Below are positions 1-8,253 of a stretch of DNA of 35,904 bases, in pieces; within the stretch, counting starts at the first letter, position 1; every line of letters starts with the position of its first letter. Origin of the DNA: Longimicrobiales bacterium (GTDB lineage Bacteria; Gemmatimonadota; Gemmatimonadetes; Longimicrobiales; RSA9). Location: NCBI GenBank assembly GCA_035764935.1, contig DASTYK010000104.1, positions 1 to 35,904 on the forward strand, in the 5' to 3' direction. The notes under the pieces were generated by a model, which had not been told where the DNA came from, did not search any database, and was given only the letters and a program-made list of their open reading frames with translations. Made by a program: the position numbers and the translations under genes.

Positions 1-213
1 GCGGGGATCCCGCACGTGCTGGAGCCGGGCTGGCTGCCAGACGATGGCGTGGTCGTGGACGGCGGCTATTTCGGCCGGCGCCGCTCTGACGACGTCCTGC
101 GCGCAGCGCTCCCCAGGCTCGCCGCATATGTGCCGGCGCGCGGTGGGGTCGGCCCCGTCACCGTGGATGTCCTGCTGCGCCACACGCTCGTTGCCGCCCG
201 CGCAAATCGTTGA
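1..213 (+). CDS. folD: C-terminal fragment of a FolD-like methylenetetrahydrofolate dehydrogenase/cyclohydrolase (5' end outside window)
   Basis: The frame is open from base 1 to TGA at 211-213, giving about 70 residues with no start needed inside the window. The fragment has the FolD C-terminal signature: a PG-x-x-V-V-D-x-G strand followed by a short insert and then GGVGPVTVDVLLRHTLVAA, which matches the family's P-x-GGVGP-M-T-x-x-x-L-x-x-N-T motif of the Rossmann half that closes over NADP. FolD interconverts methylene-, methenyl- and formyl-tetrahydrofolate in the cytoplasm. The usual DVGIN is DGGYF here, so it may be a divergent paralogue. The catalytic lysine lies upstream of the window, so activity cannot be judged. 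A 167-base gap follows before the next gene on the same strand. Confidence 0.75.
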   Translation, partial: AGIPHVLEPGWLPDDGVVVDGGYFGRRRSDDVLRAALPRLAAYVPARGGVGPVTVDVLLRHTLVAARANR

Positions 214-380
214 GCCCCAACGATTCAGAGCAAGCGCCGTCCCGGGGGCGAAGCACGTGCGCCCCGCGATGCACGCGGCTCGCCATTCGGCGCGTGCAGC
301 GCCTCCCGGAGCCGTGTTATCTTCGGACCGCCGCGCACAGGGCGCGGTTCAGAGCGTTACCCGAACGCAGGATTACCGAT

Positions 381-1121
381 ATGAACCGCGTGATTCGTCG
401 CGCACTCGTCGCACTGCTGTTGCTGGGTGTCGTGGCGCCTGCCAGCGCCCAGATGCCCGAGGCGGATGCGATCATCAAGCGTTTCGAGCAGGAGATCGGC
501 GTCGCAGGCCGCAACCCGTACGAAGGTGTGAGCTCGATTCGCACGGTGATGAACCTGAGCAATCCCGCGATGGGCGTCGCCTTCGACATGCAGATGGATG
601 CCGTGCTGCCGGACAGGTTCGTCACGCGGATGACCATTCCGGGGATGGGCGAGGTGCGCACCGGCTTTGACGGGAAGGTCGCGTGGTCGATCGATCCGAT
701 GCAGGGCGCGCGGCTGCTGCAGGGAGCCGAGCTGGAGCAGGCGCGTGCACAGGCGGCGGAGATCACGGCGCCGGGAATCAGCAGCAAGCTCACGTCGGCG
801 GAGACGATCGGTGAGGACTCGGTCGATGGTCGCAAGTGCTGGCTGGTCAAGATCACGCTGGACCCCGGCATGACGGCGGACTCCTGCTTCGATGCCGAGA
901 CCGGGCTGCTCGTGAAACAGACCGCTTCGCAGGGTGGCATGGAGGTCGAGTCGCTCTTCCAGGAGTACCGCTCGTTCGGCCCCGTGAAGATGGCATCGCG
1001 CATCATCGCGCGGGCGGCGGGCCAGGAGCAGATCATCACGATCGAGAGCGTCGAATACGACGCCGTCGACCCGGCAGCGATCGCGCTGCCGCCGGAGGTC
1101 CAGAAGCTCATCAAGGGTTGA
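381..1121 (+). CDS. Exported LolA/outer-membrane lipoprotein-sorting-like protein
   Basis: A 246-residue protein with a clear signal peptide (basic MNRVIRR, then a Leu/Val-rich core, cleavage after ASA before QMPEAD). The ATG at 381 is preferred over an upstream in-frame start because it places this signal peptide at the N-terminus, with GCAGG about 11 bases ahead. The mature part alternates short beta strands (about residues 45-240) in the order seen in LolA/LolB-like or DUF4292-type periplasmic beta sheets: a V-x-S-I-R-T strand, a D-R-F-V-T-R strand, then a D-G-K-V-A-W-S turn. Such folds bind lipid or lipoprotein acyl chains. No catalytic residues are visible and the exact family is uncertain. 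A strong hairpin follows the stop codon. Confidence 0.6.
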   Translation: MNRVIRRALVALLLLGVVAPASAQMPEADAIIKRFEQEIGVAGRNPYEGVSSIRTVMNLSNPAMGVAFDMQMDAVLPDRFVTRMTIPGMGEVRTGFDGKVAWSIDPMQGARLLQGAELEQARAQAAEITAPGISSKLTSAETIGEDSVDGRKCWLVKITLDPGMTADSCFDAETGLLVKQTASQGGMEVESLFQEYRSFGPVKMASRIIARAAGQEQIITIESVEYDAVDPAAIALPPEVQKLIKG

Positions 1122-1128
1122 GTCCGAC

Positions 1129-1153
1129 GCGGGCGCGTCTGGAGCGCGCCCGC
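1129..1153 (+). terminator. GC-rich hairpin after the LolA-like gene
   Basis: Perfect 9-bp stem GCGGGCGCG (1129-1137) / CGCGCCCGC (1145-1153) with a 7-base loop, 8 bases past the stop at 1121. No T-tract follows, so it may only slow polymerase or protect the upstream 3' end, and the next gene may be partly read through. Confidence 0.4.
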
Positions 1154-1179
1154 ATCCCGGTCAACGTGGGAGGGGATGA

Positions 1180-1680
1180 ATGCAGACGTGGGGACAACGC
1201 GTCATCGGCGCGGCGAAGCTGGACATCAACACGTACGAAGAAGTCGAGGCGGATGAAGGTGCGACACTGCAGGCGGCGGCGGTGGTCGTGCTGGCTGCGC
1301 TGGCTCAGGCAGTTGGCGCTGCCGGTGCGGGGAGTGCCATCGGTGCAGCGATCGGCGGCCTGGTAGGCTGGGCGTTCTGGGCCGGCCTCACCTACCTGAT
1401 CGGCGCGTACGTCTTCAAGGGCACCGCGACGTGGGGTGAGCTGCTGCGCACGCTCGGCTTCGCACAGTCGCCGCGCTTCCTGCTCGTCCTGGGCTTCATC
1501 CCGCTGATCGGCTGGGTCATCGGCGTCGTGGTCTTCATCTGGGTACTGATCACCGGCATCGTCGCGATCCGGCAGGCTCTCGACATCAGCACGGGCAAGG
1601 CAATCGCGGTCGCGCTGATCGGCTGGATCATCATGGCCGTGATCAGCGTCTTCACGGGGCTCCTGTCCGTTGCCGCCTGA
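1180..1680 (+). CDS. YIP1-family integral membrane protein
   Basis: A 166-residue protein beginning at ATG 1180 behind GGGAGGGG, an evident ribosome site. A short cytoplasmic head (MQTWGQRVIGAAKLDINTYEEVEAD) resembles the start of bacterial Yip1-domain proteins. Four or five hydrophobic segments follow at about residues 28-45, 48-73, 90-125 and 135-164, with helix-breaking Gly/Pro pairs such as FIPLIGW. Yip1 proteins are polytopic membrane proteins of unclear function in bacteria. TesB starts 8 bases after this stop, so the two are probably co-transcribed. No enzymatic motif is seen. Confidence 0.7.
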   Translation: MQTWGQRVIGAAKLDINTYEEVEADEGATLQAAAVVVLAALAQAVGAAGAGSAIGAAIGGLVGWAFWAGLTYLIGAYVFKGTATWGELLRTLGFAQSPRFLLVLGFIPLIGWVIGVVVFIWVLITGIVAIRQALDISTGKAIAVALIGWIIMAVISVFTGLLSVAA

Positions 1681-1687
1681 CCGGGCC

Positions 1688-2560
1688 GTGTTGAGCTACA
1701 CGGCCGCCGACCTGATCGGCCTGTTCGACGTGGAGCCGATCGAGCGCAACATCTACCGCGGGCAGAACCGCGACATCGGCACCGGCCGCGTGTTCGGGGG
1801 GCAGGTGCTCGCGCAGGGCCTGGTCGCCGCCCGGCGCACCATCGACGACGCGCGCGACTGCCATTCGCTCCACGGCTACTTCATCCTCCCCGGCGACCTG
1901 GCCGTGCCGATCGTCTACTTCGTCGACCGGCTGCGCGACGGCAGGAGCTTCACGACACGACGCGTCACCGCGATCCAGCACGGCAACGCGATCTTCAACA
2001 TGTCCGCGTCCTTCCACAAGCAGGAGAGCGGGCCCGAGCACCAGGCCGCCATGCCGGACGTGCCGCCGCCCGAGCGGCTGGAGTCGGAGCTGGACGTGCT
2101 GCGCGAAATGGCGGAGCGCATCCCGGAACCGCTGCGCGAGGTGCTGACACAGGACCGGCCGATCGACTTCCGCCCCGTCGAGGTGGTCGACCCGTTCACC
2201 CCCACTGCGCGTGCCGCACGCCGGCATTTCTGGCTGCGCGCCAACGGCCGGCTCTCTGACGACCAGCTCGACCATCAGGCCGTCACGGCCTACGCCTCCG
2301 ATTACGGCCTGCTCGGCACTGCACTCATGCCGCATGCACTGACCATCCGCCAGCCGGACCTGCAGGTCGCGACGCTCGACCACGCCATCTGGTTCCACCG
2401 CGCCTTCCGCGCCGACGAGTGGCTCCTCTATGCGATGGAGGCACCCGTCGCCGCCGGCTCACGCGGCTTCACGCGCGGGCACATCTTCACGCGTGAAGGA
2501 CGGCTGGTGGCTTCGGTGGCACAGGAGGGGCTGATGCGGAAGATCGAGCGGCGCGGCTGA
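1688..2560 (+). CDS. tesB: Acyl-CoA thioesterase II
   Basis: This double-hotdog thioesterase hydrolyses acyl-CoA to free fatty acid and CoA in the cytoplasm. From the GTG at 1688 it is 290 residues, close to the E. coli enzyme. An upstream TTG (1670) would overlap the YIP1 gene and adds only six residues. Family landmarks run in order: YRGQNRD, VFGGQVLAQ, LHGYFILPGD, VDRLRDGRSF, AIQHGNAIF, HFWLRANG, TLDHAIWFHR, RGFTRGHIF and AQEGLMR. The catalytic triad known from E. coli TesB (Asp204, Thr228, Gln278) is present as Asp205, Thr229 and Gln279. Nothing suggests decay. The inverted-repeat element begins about 10 bases after the stop. Confidence 0.93.
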   Translation: MLSYTAADLIGLFDVEPIERNIYRGQNRDIGTGRVFGGQVLAQGLVAARRTIDDARDCHSLHGYFILPGDLAVPIVYFVDRLRDGRSFTTRRVTAIQHGNAIFNMSASFHKQESGPEHQAAMPDVPPPERLESELDVLREMAERIPEPLREVLTQDRPIDFRPVEVVDPFTPTARAARRHFWLRANGRLSDDQLDHQAVTAYASDYGLLGTALMPHALTIRQPDLQVATLDHAIWFHRAFRADEWLLYAMEAPVAAGSRGFTRGHIFTREGRLVASVAQEGLMRKIERRG

Positions 2561-2569
2561 GCACGGACT

Positions 2570-2877
2570 TTTTTCACCGCTGAGGGCGCGGCGCTCGTTT
2601 TTCACACAGAGGTCACAGCGGACACGGAGGACACCGTGTCTGAATCGCTGCCGAGCCGCACGCTCCTCGCCTCGATAATTTGGCGTCGATTTTTTTGTAG
2701 TCTGGTTCGCGGCGCATATCGCGAATCGCGGTCGTCACCTGCGCGGAACCACGAACCAACTACAAGAAAACGGGTCTGTCGTGTTGCAGGAATGTGACGC
2801 CGCACGGTGACCCTGTGTCCTCCGTGTCCGCTGTGACCTCTGTGTGAAAACGACTCCGCGCCTCAGCGGTGAAAAAT
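2570..2877. repeat. MITE-like inverted-repeat element, non-coding
   Basis: This fills the only gene-free stretch longer than 300 bases (2561-2903). Bases 2599-2634 and 2815-2850 are perfect reverse complements over 36 positions; the arm carries the repeated words CACAGAGGTCACAGCGGACACGG. Similarity extends outward, imperfectly, to TTTTCACCGCTGAG (2571-2584) and CTCAGCGGTGAAAA (2862-2875). A second inverted pair is nested inside: GTAGTCTGGTTCG (2697-2709) versus CGAACCAACTAC (2752-2763), each flanked by a T- or A-rich run. No credible ORF lies inside. The architecture resembles a small palindromic mobile or REP-like element; it could also form a large transcript hairpin between tesB and the convergent peptidase gene. 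Confidence 0.75.
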
Positions 2878-2903
2878 CCGTTCTCGAGGTAAACGCCGAA
2901 CGA

Positions 2904-5021
2904 TCAAGGCATAGCCCCCGCGTCGATCTCCGCCACGATCCGGTCCATCTCGTACACATGCTCCAGTGCAGCGCGTACTGCGCGCAGGTCGACCATGACG
3001 TTGCGCCCGCGCTCCGGCAGGAAGATGTAGTCGCGGACCAGCCCTTCGATGTTGCGATCGAAGTTGAGGCCGACGATCTTGAGGTCGGGCGTGACGGCGG
3101 GGCTGCCGCTGTTGCCTCCGTACGTATCCGCGGTCGAGATGAAGTTGAGCGGTGTTGCCAGGTCGAGGCCGGCGGGAGCGGGCACCCACCGGTCGGGCAG
3201 CGCCCAGTCGCCGTCGGGACCGTGCGCATGGTAGCGGTCGTACATGCCGTGGAACGTCGTGAACGGCGGGGCAAAGGTCCCGTTGTACTCGTAGCGCAGC
3301 ACGAGGCCGTCGGTGATGCGCGGCGACGAGGAAGCGTCGGGCGGGACGGAAGTGCCGTACACGGCCAGGCGGGCGTTGCCGAACTGCGCCGCGAGCTGTG
3401 CCTCCTGGCGACCGAGCTGTGACCACTCCTGCTGGTACGCCACGACGGCAGGAAGCAGTGCCGCCCCGAGCGTGACTGCCGGGTCGCTGGCCGGGAGCGC
3501 ACCGGCATCGAGTGCTGCGGCTGCGCGTGCAGAGTCGCCGAGCACGGACCGCATGAGTGCGTCGGCGGCCTGCTCCGGGTTCAGGCCGGCGAGTGCGGCG
3601 CGTGTCACCGGGTGATCGGGACCGAGGAACCGGCGGAAGTCCTCCAGCCGGAGTTCGAGGAACCGGCGTTCGATGCCCGCCGGATGATCCCCGATGCGGC
3701 GGAGCTGCGCCGACATGGCCGCGATCGTGTCTGCCGGGGCGTTGCGTGCCTGCGCATCCGACAGCATCTGCGCGAAGAGCGCGCGTCGGATCGTCGCGGA
3801 CGCGAACGACGGGTTGGTGATGAGCACGAACGCCTGGTGCGGCCCGCCGAGTCCACGCTTCTGCTGCTGCAGCGATTCAATGCTCGAGAACAGCGGCTCG
3901 TACTGCGTGGCGAGCTCCGGATGGGCGCGCAGCGAGTCGCGCAGGATGCGCTCGTTCTCTGCGCGCTTGCGCATCACGTACGGATCGTGCAGCGCCTGCA
4001 GTCGCCCCGTCGACGCCTTGAGCGTGTTGGACAGCGAGAACATGCGGTTGCGCAGGTCGAGCGCCTCGCCCGTGGCGGGATCTTCCCGGTAGAACGCCTG
4101 CAGGGCGGCGAGACGCGTTTCGAAGAAGTGCAGCGTTGCGGGCACTCCGACATCACGCAGGAACTCGAGCTGGGACATCGTCGTCAGGCGAGTGGTCGGG
4201 CCGGGGTTGCCGATCACGAACACGACGTCGCCCTCCTCGATCCCGTCCTGGCTCCATTCGAAGAAGTGCGGCGTCGAGAGCGGCCGGCCGTCGGCACCGT
4301 ACACGCGCATCAGCCCGAAATCGAGCGCGTGGCGCGGATAGGTGAAGTTGTCGGGATCACCGCCGAAGAATCCGACCTGCAGCTCTGCCGCGGCGACGAG
4401 CCGAAGGTCGGTGTAGCGGCGGAAGACATAGGCCGAATGCAGCCCGCCATTGTACAGCGGAATGATCTCGACGCGCAGCGTCGAATCGCCATGCTGAGCC
4501 TGGAGCCGCGATACGATTGCCTCCATCGCGGCATTCTGCTGTGCAACAGGAGCGTCCGCGACCGCATTGACTTCATCACTGACGTCGTGCACGGCGATCA
4601 ACTGGTCGGCCCACATCCCCTCGATCGGCCGTTCCTCCCCGGGCGTGTGCGCGAAGAAACCGTTGTCGAGCAGCTGCTCGCCCTCACGCTGCACCTGCAC
4701 GACGCGCCCGCGGATGCAGTGGTGGTTCGTGACTACCAGGCCACTGGCGGAAACGAAGGATGCCGAGCAGCCGGGGATGCGCAGTGCGGCGAGTCGCGCA
4801 GTCGCGAACCAGGCGCTGTCCGCGTCGAAGCCGTACGTCCGCCTGAAGTACTCGGTCGGCGGATACTCGAACGTCCACATCCGACCCATGTCGAAGCGGC
4901 CGGCCGTGACGGTGTCCAGGCCCGCGACGTCCTGCGCCGCTGCGTGCTGCATCCCGGCGAGTGTCAGCGCGGTGCAAAGGATCGCCGCGAGCGGGACGAG
5001 GCGGCGTGGTGTGTTGCGCAT
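2904..5021 (-). CDS. Exported S46-family dipeptidyl-peptidase (DPP7/DPP11-like serine peptidase)
   Basis: A 705-residue protein, typical of family S46, which removes dipeptides from oligopeptide N-termini in the periplasm. I chose ATG 5021 rather than 5060 because it gives a normal signal peptide (MRNTPRRLVPLAAILCTALT, cleavage after AAA before QDVAG). The chymotrypsin-like catalytic parts are visible: TNHHC (residues 98-102) holding the His, the Asp-containing segment around GGDPDNFTYPRH, and GGNSGSP with nucleophile Ser638. A long helical insertion of about 250 residues between them is the S46 helical domain. The segment LNFDRN places Arg656 where, as I recall, DPP11 enzymes carry Arg (Asp/Glu preference) and DPP7 carries Gly. 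The gene stands alone, convergent with tesB across the inverted-repeat element. Confidence 0.92.
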   Translation of the reverse strand: MRNTPRRLVPLAAILCTALTLAGMQHAAAQDVAGLDTVTAGRFDMGRMWTFEYPPTEYFRRTYGFDADSAWFATARLAALRIPGCSASFVSASGLVVTNHHCIRGRVVQVQREGEQLLDNGFFAHTPGEERPIEGMWADQLIAVHDVSDEVNAVADAPVAQQNAAMEAIVSRLQAQHGDSTLRVEIIPLYNGGLHSAYVFRRYTDLRLVAAAELQVGFFGGDPDNFTYPRHALDFGLMRVYGADGRPLSTPHFFEWSQDGIEEGDVVFVIGNPGPTTRLTTMSQLEFLRDVGVPATLHFFETRLAALQAFYREDPATGEALDLRNRMFSLSNTLKASTGRLQALHDPYVMRKRAENERILRDSLRAHPELATQYEPLFSSIESLQQQKRGLGGPHQAFVLITNPSFASATIRRALFAQMLSDAQARNAPADTIAAMSAQLRRIGDHPAGIERRFLELRLEDFRRFLGPDHPVTRAALAGLNPEQAADALMRSVLGDSARAAAALDAGALPASDPAVTLGAALLPAVVAYQQEWSQLGRQEAQLAAQFGNARLAVYGTSVPPDASSSPRITDGLVLRYEYNGTFAPPFTTFHGMYDRYHAHGPDGDWALPDRWVPAPAGLDLATPLNFISTADTYGGNSGSPAVTPDLKIVGLNFDRNIEGLVRDYIFLPERGRNVMVDLRAVRAALEHVYEMDRIVAEIDAGAMP

Positions 5022-5078
5022 CACGGGTATGCTCCGGTGTGATTGTATTGCTGCGGACATCCGGTTGTGCGGCGCGGA

Positions 5079-6953
5079 TCAGCGCTGACGGTGGTACGTC
5101 AGCCCGCCGGACAGGCTGCCTGCGATGACGTCCAGGCGGCCGTCGCCATCCAGGTCGGCGAATACCGGCGCACTCGTCGGGTGCAGTGGCAGCACGTAGT
5201 CGGCATCCAGGACGAAGCGCGGCTGGGTGGCGCTGCCGTCGTTCCTGTACAGCAGCGCGCCCGGCTCCTCGCGTCCGAAGACGAGGTCGAGGTCGCCGTC
5301 GCCGTCGATGTCGACCAGCGCCGGGTGACTGCGTCGCCCCACGTCGATCCCGTCGAACGCATCGCTCACGAGCGTGAACCTCGGATCGGCGGCACTGCCG
5401 TCGTTCCGGTAGTAGTTCACCTCTCCCGACGCCTCGCCCACGAACAGGTCCAGGTCGCCATCACCGTCGATGTCGCCGAGCGCCGGTGTCGCGTTGCTGC
5501 CGCGCGTCAGCCGCACCGTCCGTGCCGTGTCCTGCTCGAATCGTGGCGCCTCACGCGTCCCCGCGTTCCGGAAGTAGAGCACTCCCTCGTTCCACGTGCC
5601 GAGCAGCATGTCGACCAGGCCGTCGCCGTCGAGGTCGGCCAGCGCGGGGGCGAAATGGTACTCGGCCGGCAGGTCCAGCGTATCGGCCAGCACGAACGAC
5701 GGCATGGTCGTGGTTCCGTCGTTGCGGAACAGGTACAGGCGCGCGGACTGCAGGGTGGCAGGGTCCAGCTTGTTGCCGACGAGCAGGTCCAGGTCGCCGT
5801 CGCCGTCGAGATCGGCGAGAGCGGGAACGCTCTCGCTGCCGACATCGATGCCGTCCAGGAAGCGGCGCGTGCGGAGTGTCAGCGAGCCGTCCGGCTGCTG
5901 CGCGTAGTAGTGGAAGTTCTCGGCCGACGTGCGGTTCGGGTTGAACGCGCCGCCAAGCACACCCAGGAACAGGTCGAGCCGCCCGTCCGCATCGATGTCG
6001 GCGAGGTACGGCGCATTGTAGCCGCTGGTCGCAATCGTGTCGCCATCGGCGAGCAGCGGGGTGGGCACGCTGCGCAACCCGGGGTTCTGACAGGTGCCGG
6101 TGTTCTCGATGAACAGCACACCCGGCTCGAAGAAGTCGCCCCAGTAGAGATCCAGGTCACCGTCGCCGTCGTGATCGGCGAAGAACATGCTGTTCGCGCC
6201 GTGTCGGGCAGAGCCAACGAGCTGCCCGATGATCTCGATCCCCTCGAAGCGGTCGGTCACGAGCTGGAAGCGCGGCGCGCCACGCTCCACACCCGCCTGC
6301 TCGTAGCGCGTGATCGTGCCATCGACGCGGCCGAGGAAGAGGTCGAGCCGGTCGTCGCAGTCGAGCTCGACGGCCTGCGGGATGTTCTGCCGGTCGGAGA
6401 AGACCGGCTCGCCGGCGATGCTGTAGATGGTGTCCGCGGCACTGGTGAAGGCGGGCCGCTCGGCGGTGCCGGTGTTGCGCCAGTACCGGATGTAACTGTA
6501 GCGGCGCTCGCCGAGGATGTCGAAGAGGCCATCGCCGTCCACGTCGACGATGCGGCTCCATTCACCCACGTCCAGGTCGTGAAAGCGATCCGTGCGCCAC
6601 GTGAAGCGCGGCTGCGTCGGTGTGCCCGTATTCTCCAGGAACATCAGCTCGCCCGACCGCTCCTGGACGAACAGGTCGTGATCGCCGTCGGCGTCGATGT
6701 CGATGAACTGCGGGCGCGGCACGTCGAGCCCACCCAGAAAGGGGTGCGCGTATGCAGCCCCGTGCTCGTCGCGCACTGTGAAGGGAGCGATCTCGCGGAT
6801 CCAGTCGCCGGATGCGACGCCCGCGCCGCCGGTGCCCGGCGATCCGACCGGCGTCTGCGGCGCCGCGTTCGGTGCGGCCGTGCACGACGCCAGCAGGAGG
6901 ACTGCTGCGCAGGCGACGCGGGCGCTGCGCAGTGCGGACGCGGCCGCGATCAA
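5079..6953 (-). CDS. FG-GAP/VCBS-repeat lipoprotein (calcium-binding beta-propeller)
   Basis: A 624-residue protein. It starts at TTG 6953, which overlaps the stop of the preceding gene as TTGA; no ATG lies nearby in frame. The N-terminus ends in LASC, a lipobox with Cys24, followed by a Pro/Gly-rich linker, so it is a surface or periplasmic lipoprotein. The rest is about ten repeats carrying Asp-rich loops of the form D-x-D-G-D-G-D-x-D (for example DHDGDGDLDLY, DIDGDGDLDLF), one of them degenerate (DCDDRLDLF). In this family each loop binds Ca2+ and each repeat forms a propeller blade. No catalytic domain is present, so binding or adhesion is the safest reading. It is the second gene of an operon with the YncE-like lipoprotein. 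Confidence 0.88.
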   Translation of the reverse strand: MIAAASALRSARVACAAVLLLASCTAAPNAAPQTPVGSPGTGGAGVASGDWIREIAPFTVRDEHGAAYAHPFLGGLDVPRPQFIDIDADGDHDLFVQERSGELMFLENTGTPTQPRFTWRTDRFHDLDVGEWSRIVDVDGDGLFDILGERRYSYIRYWRNTGTAERPAFTSAADTIYSIAGEPVFSDRQNIPQAVELDCDDRLDLFLGRVDGTITRYEQAGVERGAPRFQLVTDRFEGIEIIGQLVGSARHGANSMFFADHDGDGDLDLYWGDFFEPGVLFIENTGTCQNPGLRSVPTPLLADGDTIATSGYNAPYLADIDADGRLDLFLGVLGGAFNPNRTSAENFHYYAQQPDGSLTLRTRRFLDGIDVGSESVPALADLDGDGDLDLLVGNKLDPATLQSARLYLFRNDGTTTMPSFVLADTLDLPAEYHFAPALADLDGDGLVDMLLGTWNEGVLYFRNAGTREAPRFEQDTARTVRLTRGSNATPALGDIDGDGDLDLFVGEASGEVNYYRNDGSAADPRFTLVSDAFDGIDVGRRSHPALVDIDGDGDLDLVFGREEPGALLYRNDGSATQPRFVLDADYVLPLHPTSAPVFADLDGDGRLDVIAGSLSGGLTYHRQR

Positions 6954-8077
6954 CGGCTCTGACCCTGCGCGATCGCGATTCCGCTGGCGTTGCGCCCGAC
7001 CGTAATCACGTCCACCACCTGCTGCGTCGCCGTGTCGATCACGACGACCGTGCCCAGGCCCGGTTCGCCCTGCGCCCGCGCGCCGGCATGCGCCGCATGG
7101 TCCGCCGACATCATGCGGTGCGCTTCCGCGCCCAGGTTGTTGTTGGAGACGTACACGTACCTGCCATCGGGCGAGATGGCGACACCGTGCGGCTGCCGGA
7201 TCCCCTCGTGCTCGATGGTCTTCGCGACGCTGCGCCGGTTCATGTCGACGACCGACACACGATCCGCGAGCTTGTTGCCGAAGTAGACCCAGCGGCCGTC
7301 CTTCGTGAAGATCGGGTCGAACGGCTGGACGCCCGCGTCGATGCGATCGACGAGCTGCGGCCGCATCGGGTCGCTCACGTCGAACACGAACAGCTCGCCG
7401 GACACCTCGCCCGTGATCACCAGTGTCCGTTCATCGGGTGAGAGAGCGAACTGCATCAGCGCGGCCGGCTGCCCCGGCACGGGCACGAGGTTCACATGCT
7501 CGTCACCGTAGTTCACTGCCGCGAGCTGGTTCACCGCGAGCGACGCCGTGTAGCCGACGTCCGCCGCGGCGTTCAGGGCGATGGCGTGCGGGCGCGGGAA
7601 GAGGACCGGCAGCTCCTCCACCTGCATCGTGGAGCGCGTGATCACCCCGATCCGCTCCGGCGGATTCACCGCCGTCATCGACCGCCCGACCAGCAGCACG
7701 TCGTCCGTGGGGTGCAGCGCGAGCATCCCGGGCACATCGAACTCCGCGACGCCCACGACCCGATTGGAACGGTCCAGCTTGACCACCCGGTTCTCGCCGA
7801 TCAGCGACACGTACCAGTACGACCCGTCCGGCTCCACCACGACATGATGCGGCTTCGCGTTCGGCCCGAACCCGAGCTGCTTCAGGTCCACCGTCTCGAC
7901 CACCTCGTTCGTGCCCGAGTCGATCAGCGAGACCGTCGCATCATCCTGGTTGCACACGTAGACCAGCGGACCCGTGGCAGATGCCGATGCGGGTGCATCC
8001 GGACCACTGGCGGCAGATGTCGCACTGCATCCGGCGAGCAGTACGGCGGCGACGATGAGCAGTGTGGACGATTTCAT
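6950..8077 (-). CDS. YncE/YVTN-type beta-propeller lipoprotein
   Basis: A 375-residue protein. ATG 8077 gives a lipoprotein signal MKSSTLLIVAAVLLAGC with Cys17. Repeats of about 45 residues carry YVTN-like motifs: VYVCNQDDATVSLID near the N-terminus, then VYFGNKLADRVSVVD, and SPDGRYVYVSNNNLG with VVVIDTATQQVVD at the C-terminus. This is a seven-bladed propeller typical of YncE and cytochrome-d1-like domains, but no haem-binding CXXCH is present. The segment HRMMSADHAAHAGA is His/Met-rich and could bind metal, which is a guess. It is the first gene of a two-gene operon, its stop overlapping the FG-GAP gene by four bases. Confidence 0.85.
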   Translation of the reverse strand: MKSSTLLIVAAVLLAGCSATSAASGPDAPASASATGPLVYVCNQDDATVSLIDSGTNEVVETVDLKQLGFGPNAKPHHVVVEPDGSYWYVSLIGENRVVKLDRSNRVVGVAEFDVPGMLALHPTDDVLLVGRSMTAVNPPERIGVITRSTMQVEELPVLFPRPHAIALNAAADVGYTASLAVNQLAAVNYGDEHVNLVPVPGQPAALMQFALSPDERTLVITGEVSGELFVFDVSDPMRPQLVDRIDAGVQPFDPIFTKDGRWVYFGNKLADRVSVVDMNRRSVAKTIEHEGIRQPHGVAISPDGRYVYVSNNNLGAEAHRMMSADHAAHAGARAQGEPGLGTVVVIDTATQQVVDVITVGRNASGIAIAQGQSR

Positions 8078-8171
8078 TGCAGTCTCTTTCTCGAATCAAT
8101 GCATCTCCCGGCACAGCTGTTCCCTCACAGCCGTCGCGGGAAAAGGGCCAGCACAGGGTGAGCAGGGAAAT

Positions 8172-8203
8172 GGCGGGATCCCGCGCACCGCGAGAATCCC
8201 GCC
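8172..8203 (-). terminator. Terminator-like hairpin after the choice-of-anchor-B gene
   Basis: Stem GGCGGGAT (8172-8179) / ATCCCGCC (8196-8203), 8 bp perfect, with additional CGCG/CGCG pairing inside. It lies about 50 bases past the minus-strand stop at 8254 and before the YncE-like gene. On the minus strand only a short ATTT follows, so termination strength is uncertain. Confidence 0.45.
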
Positions 8204-8253
8204 GTTCCACCCGGGCCCAGGCCCAAAGCCCCGGCCCCGGCCCGCCGTCCCCC

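Noticed and set aside
2570-2877. Terminal inverted repeats of a complete insertion sequence
   Set aside because: Only about 180 bases lie between the arms, with no transposase coding frame.
5043-6962. A 639-codon plus-strand open frame opposite the FG-GAP gene
   Set aside because: It mirrors the Asp-rich repeats of the real gene; the protein is low-complexity Val/Arg/Glu-rich with no family motif, as expected for GC-rich antisense frames.
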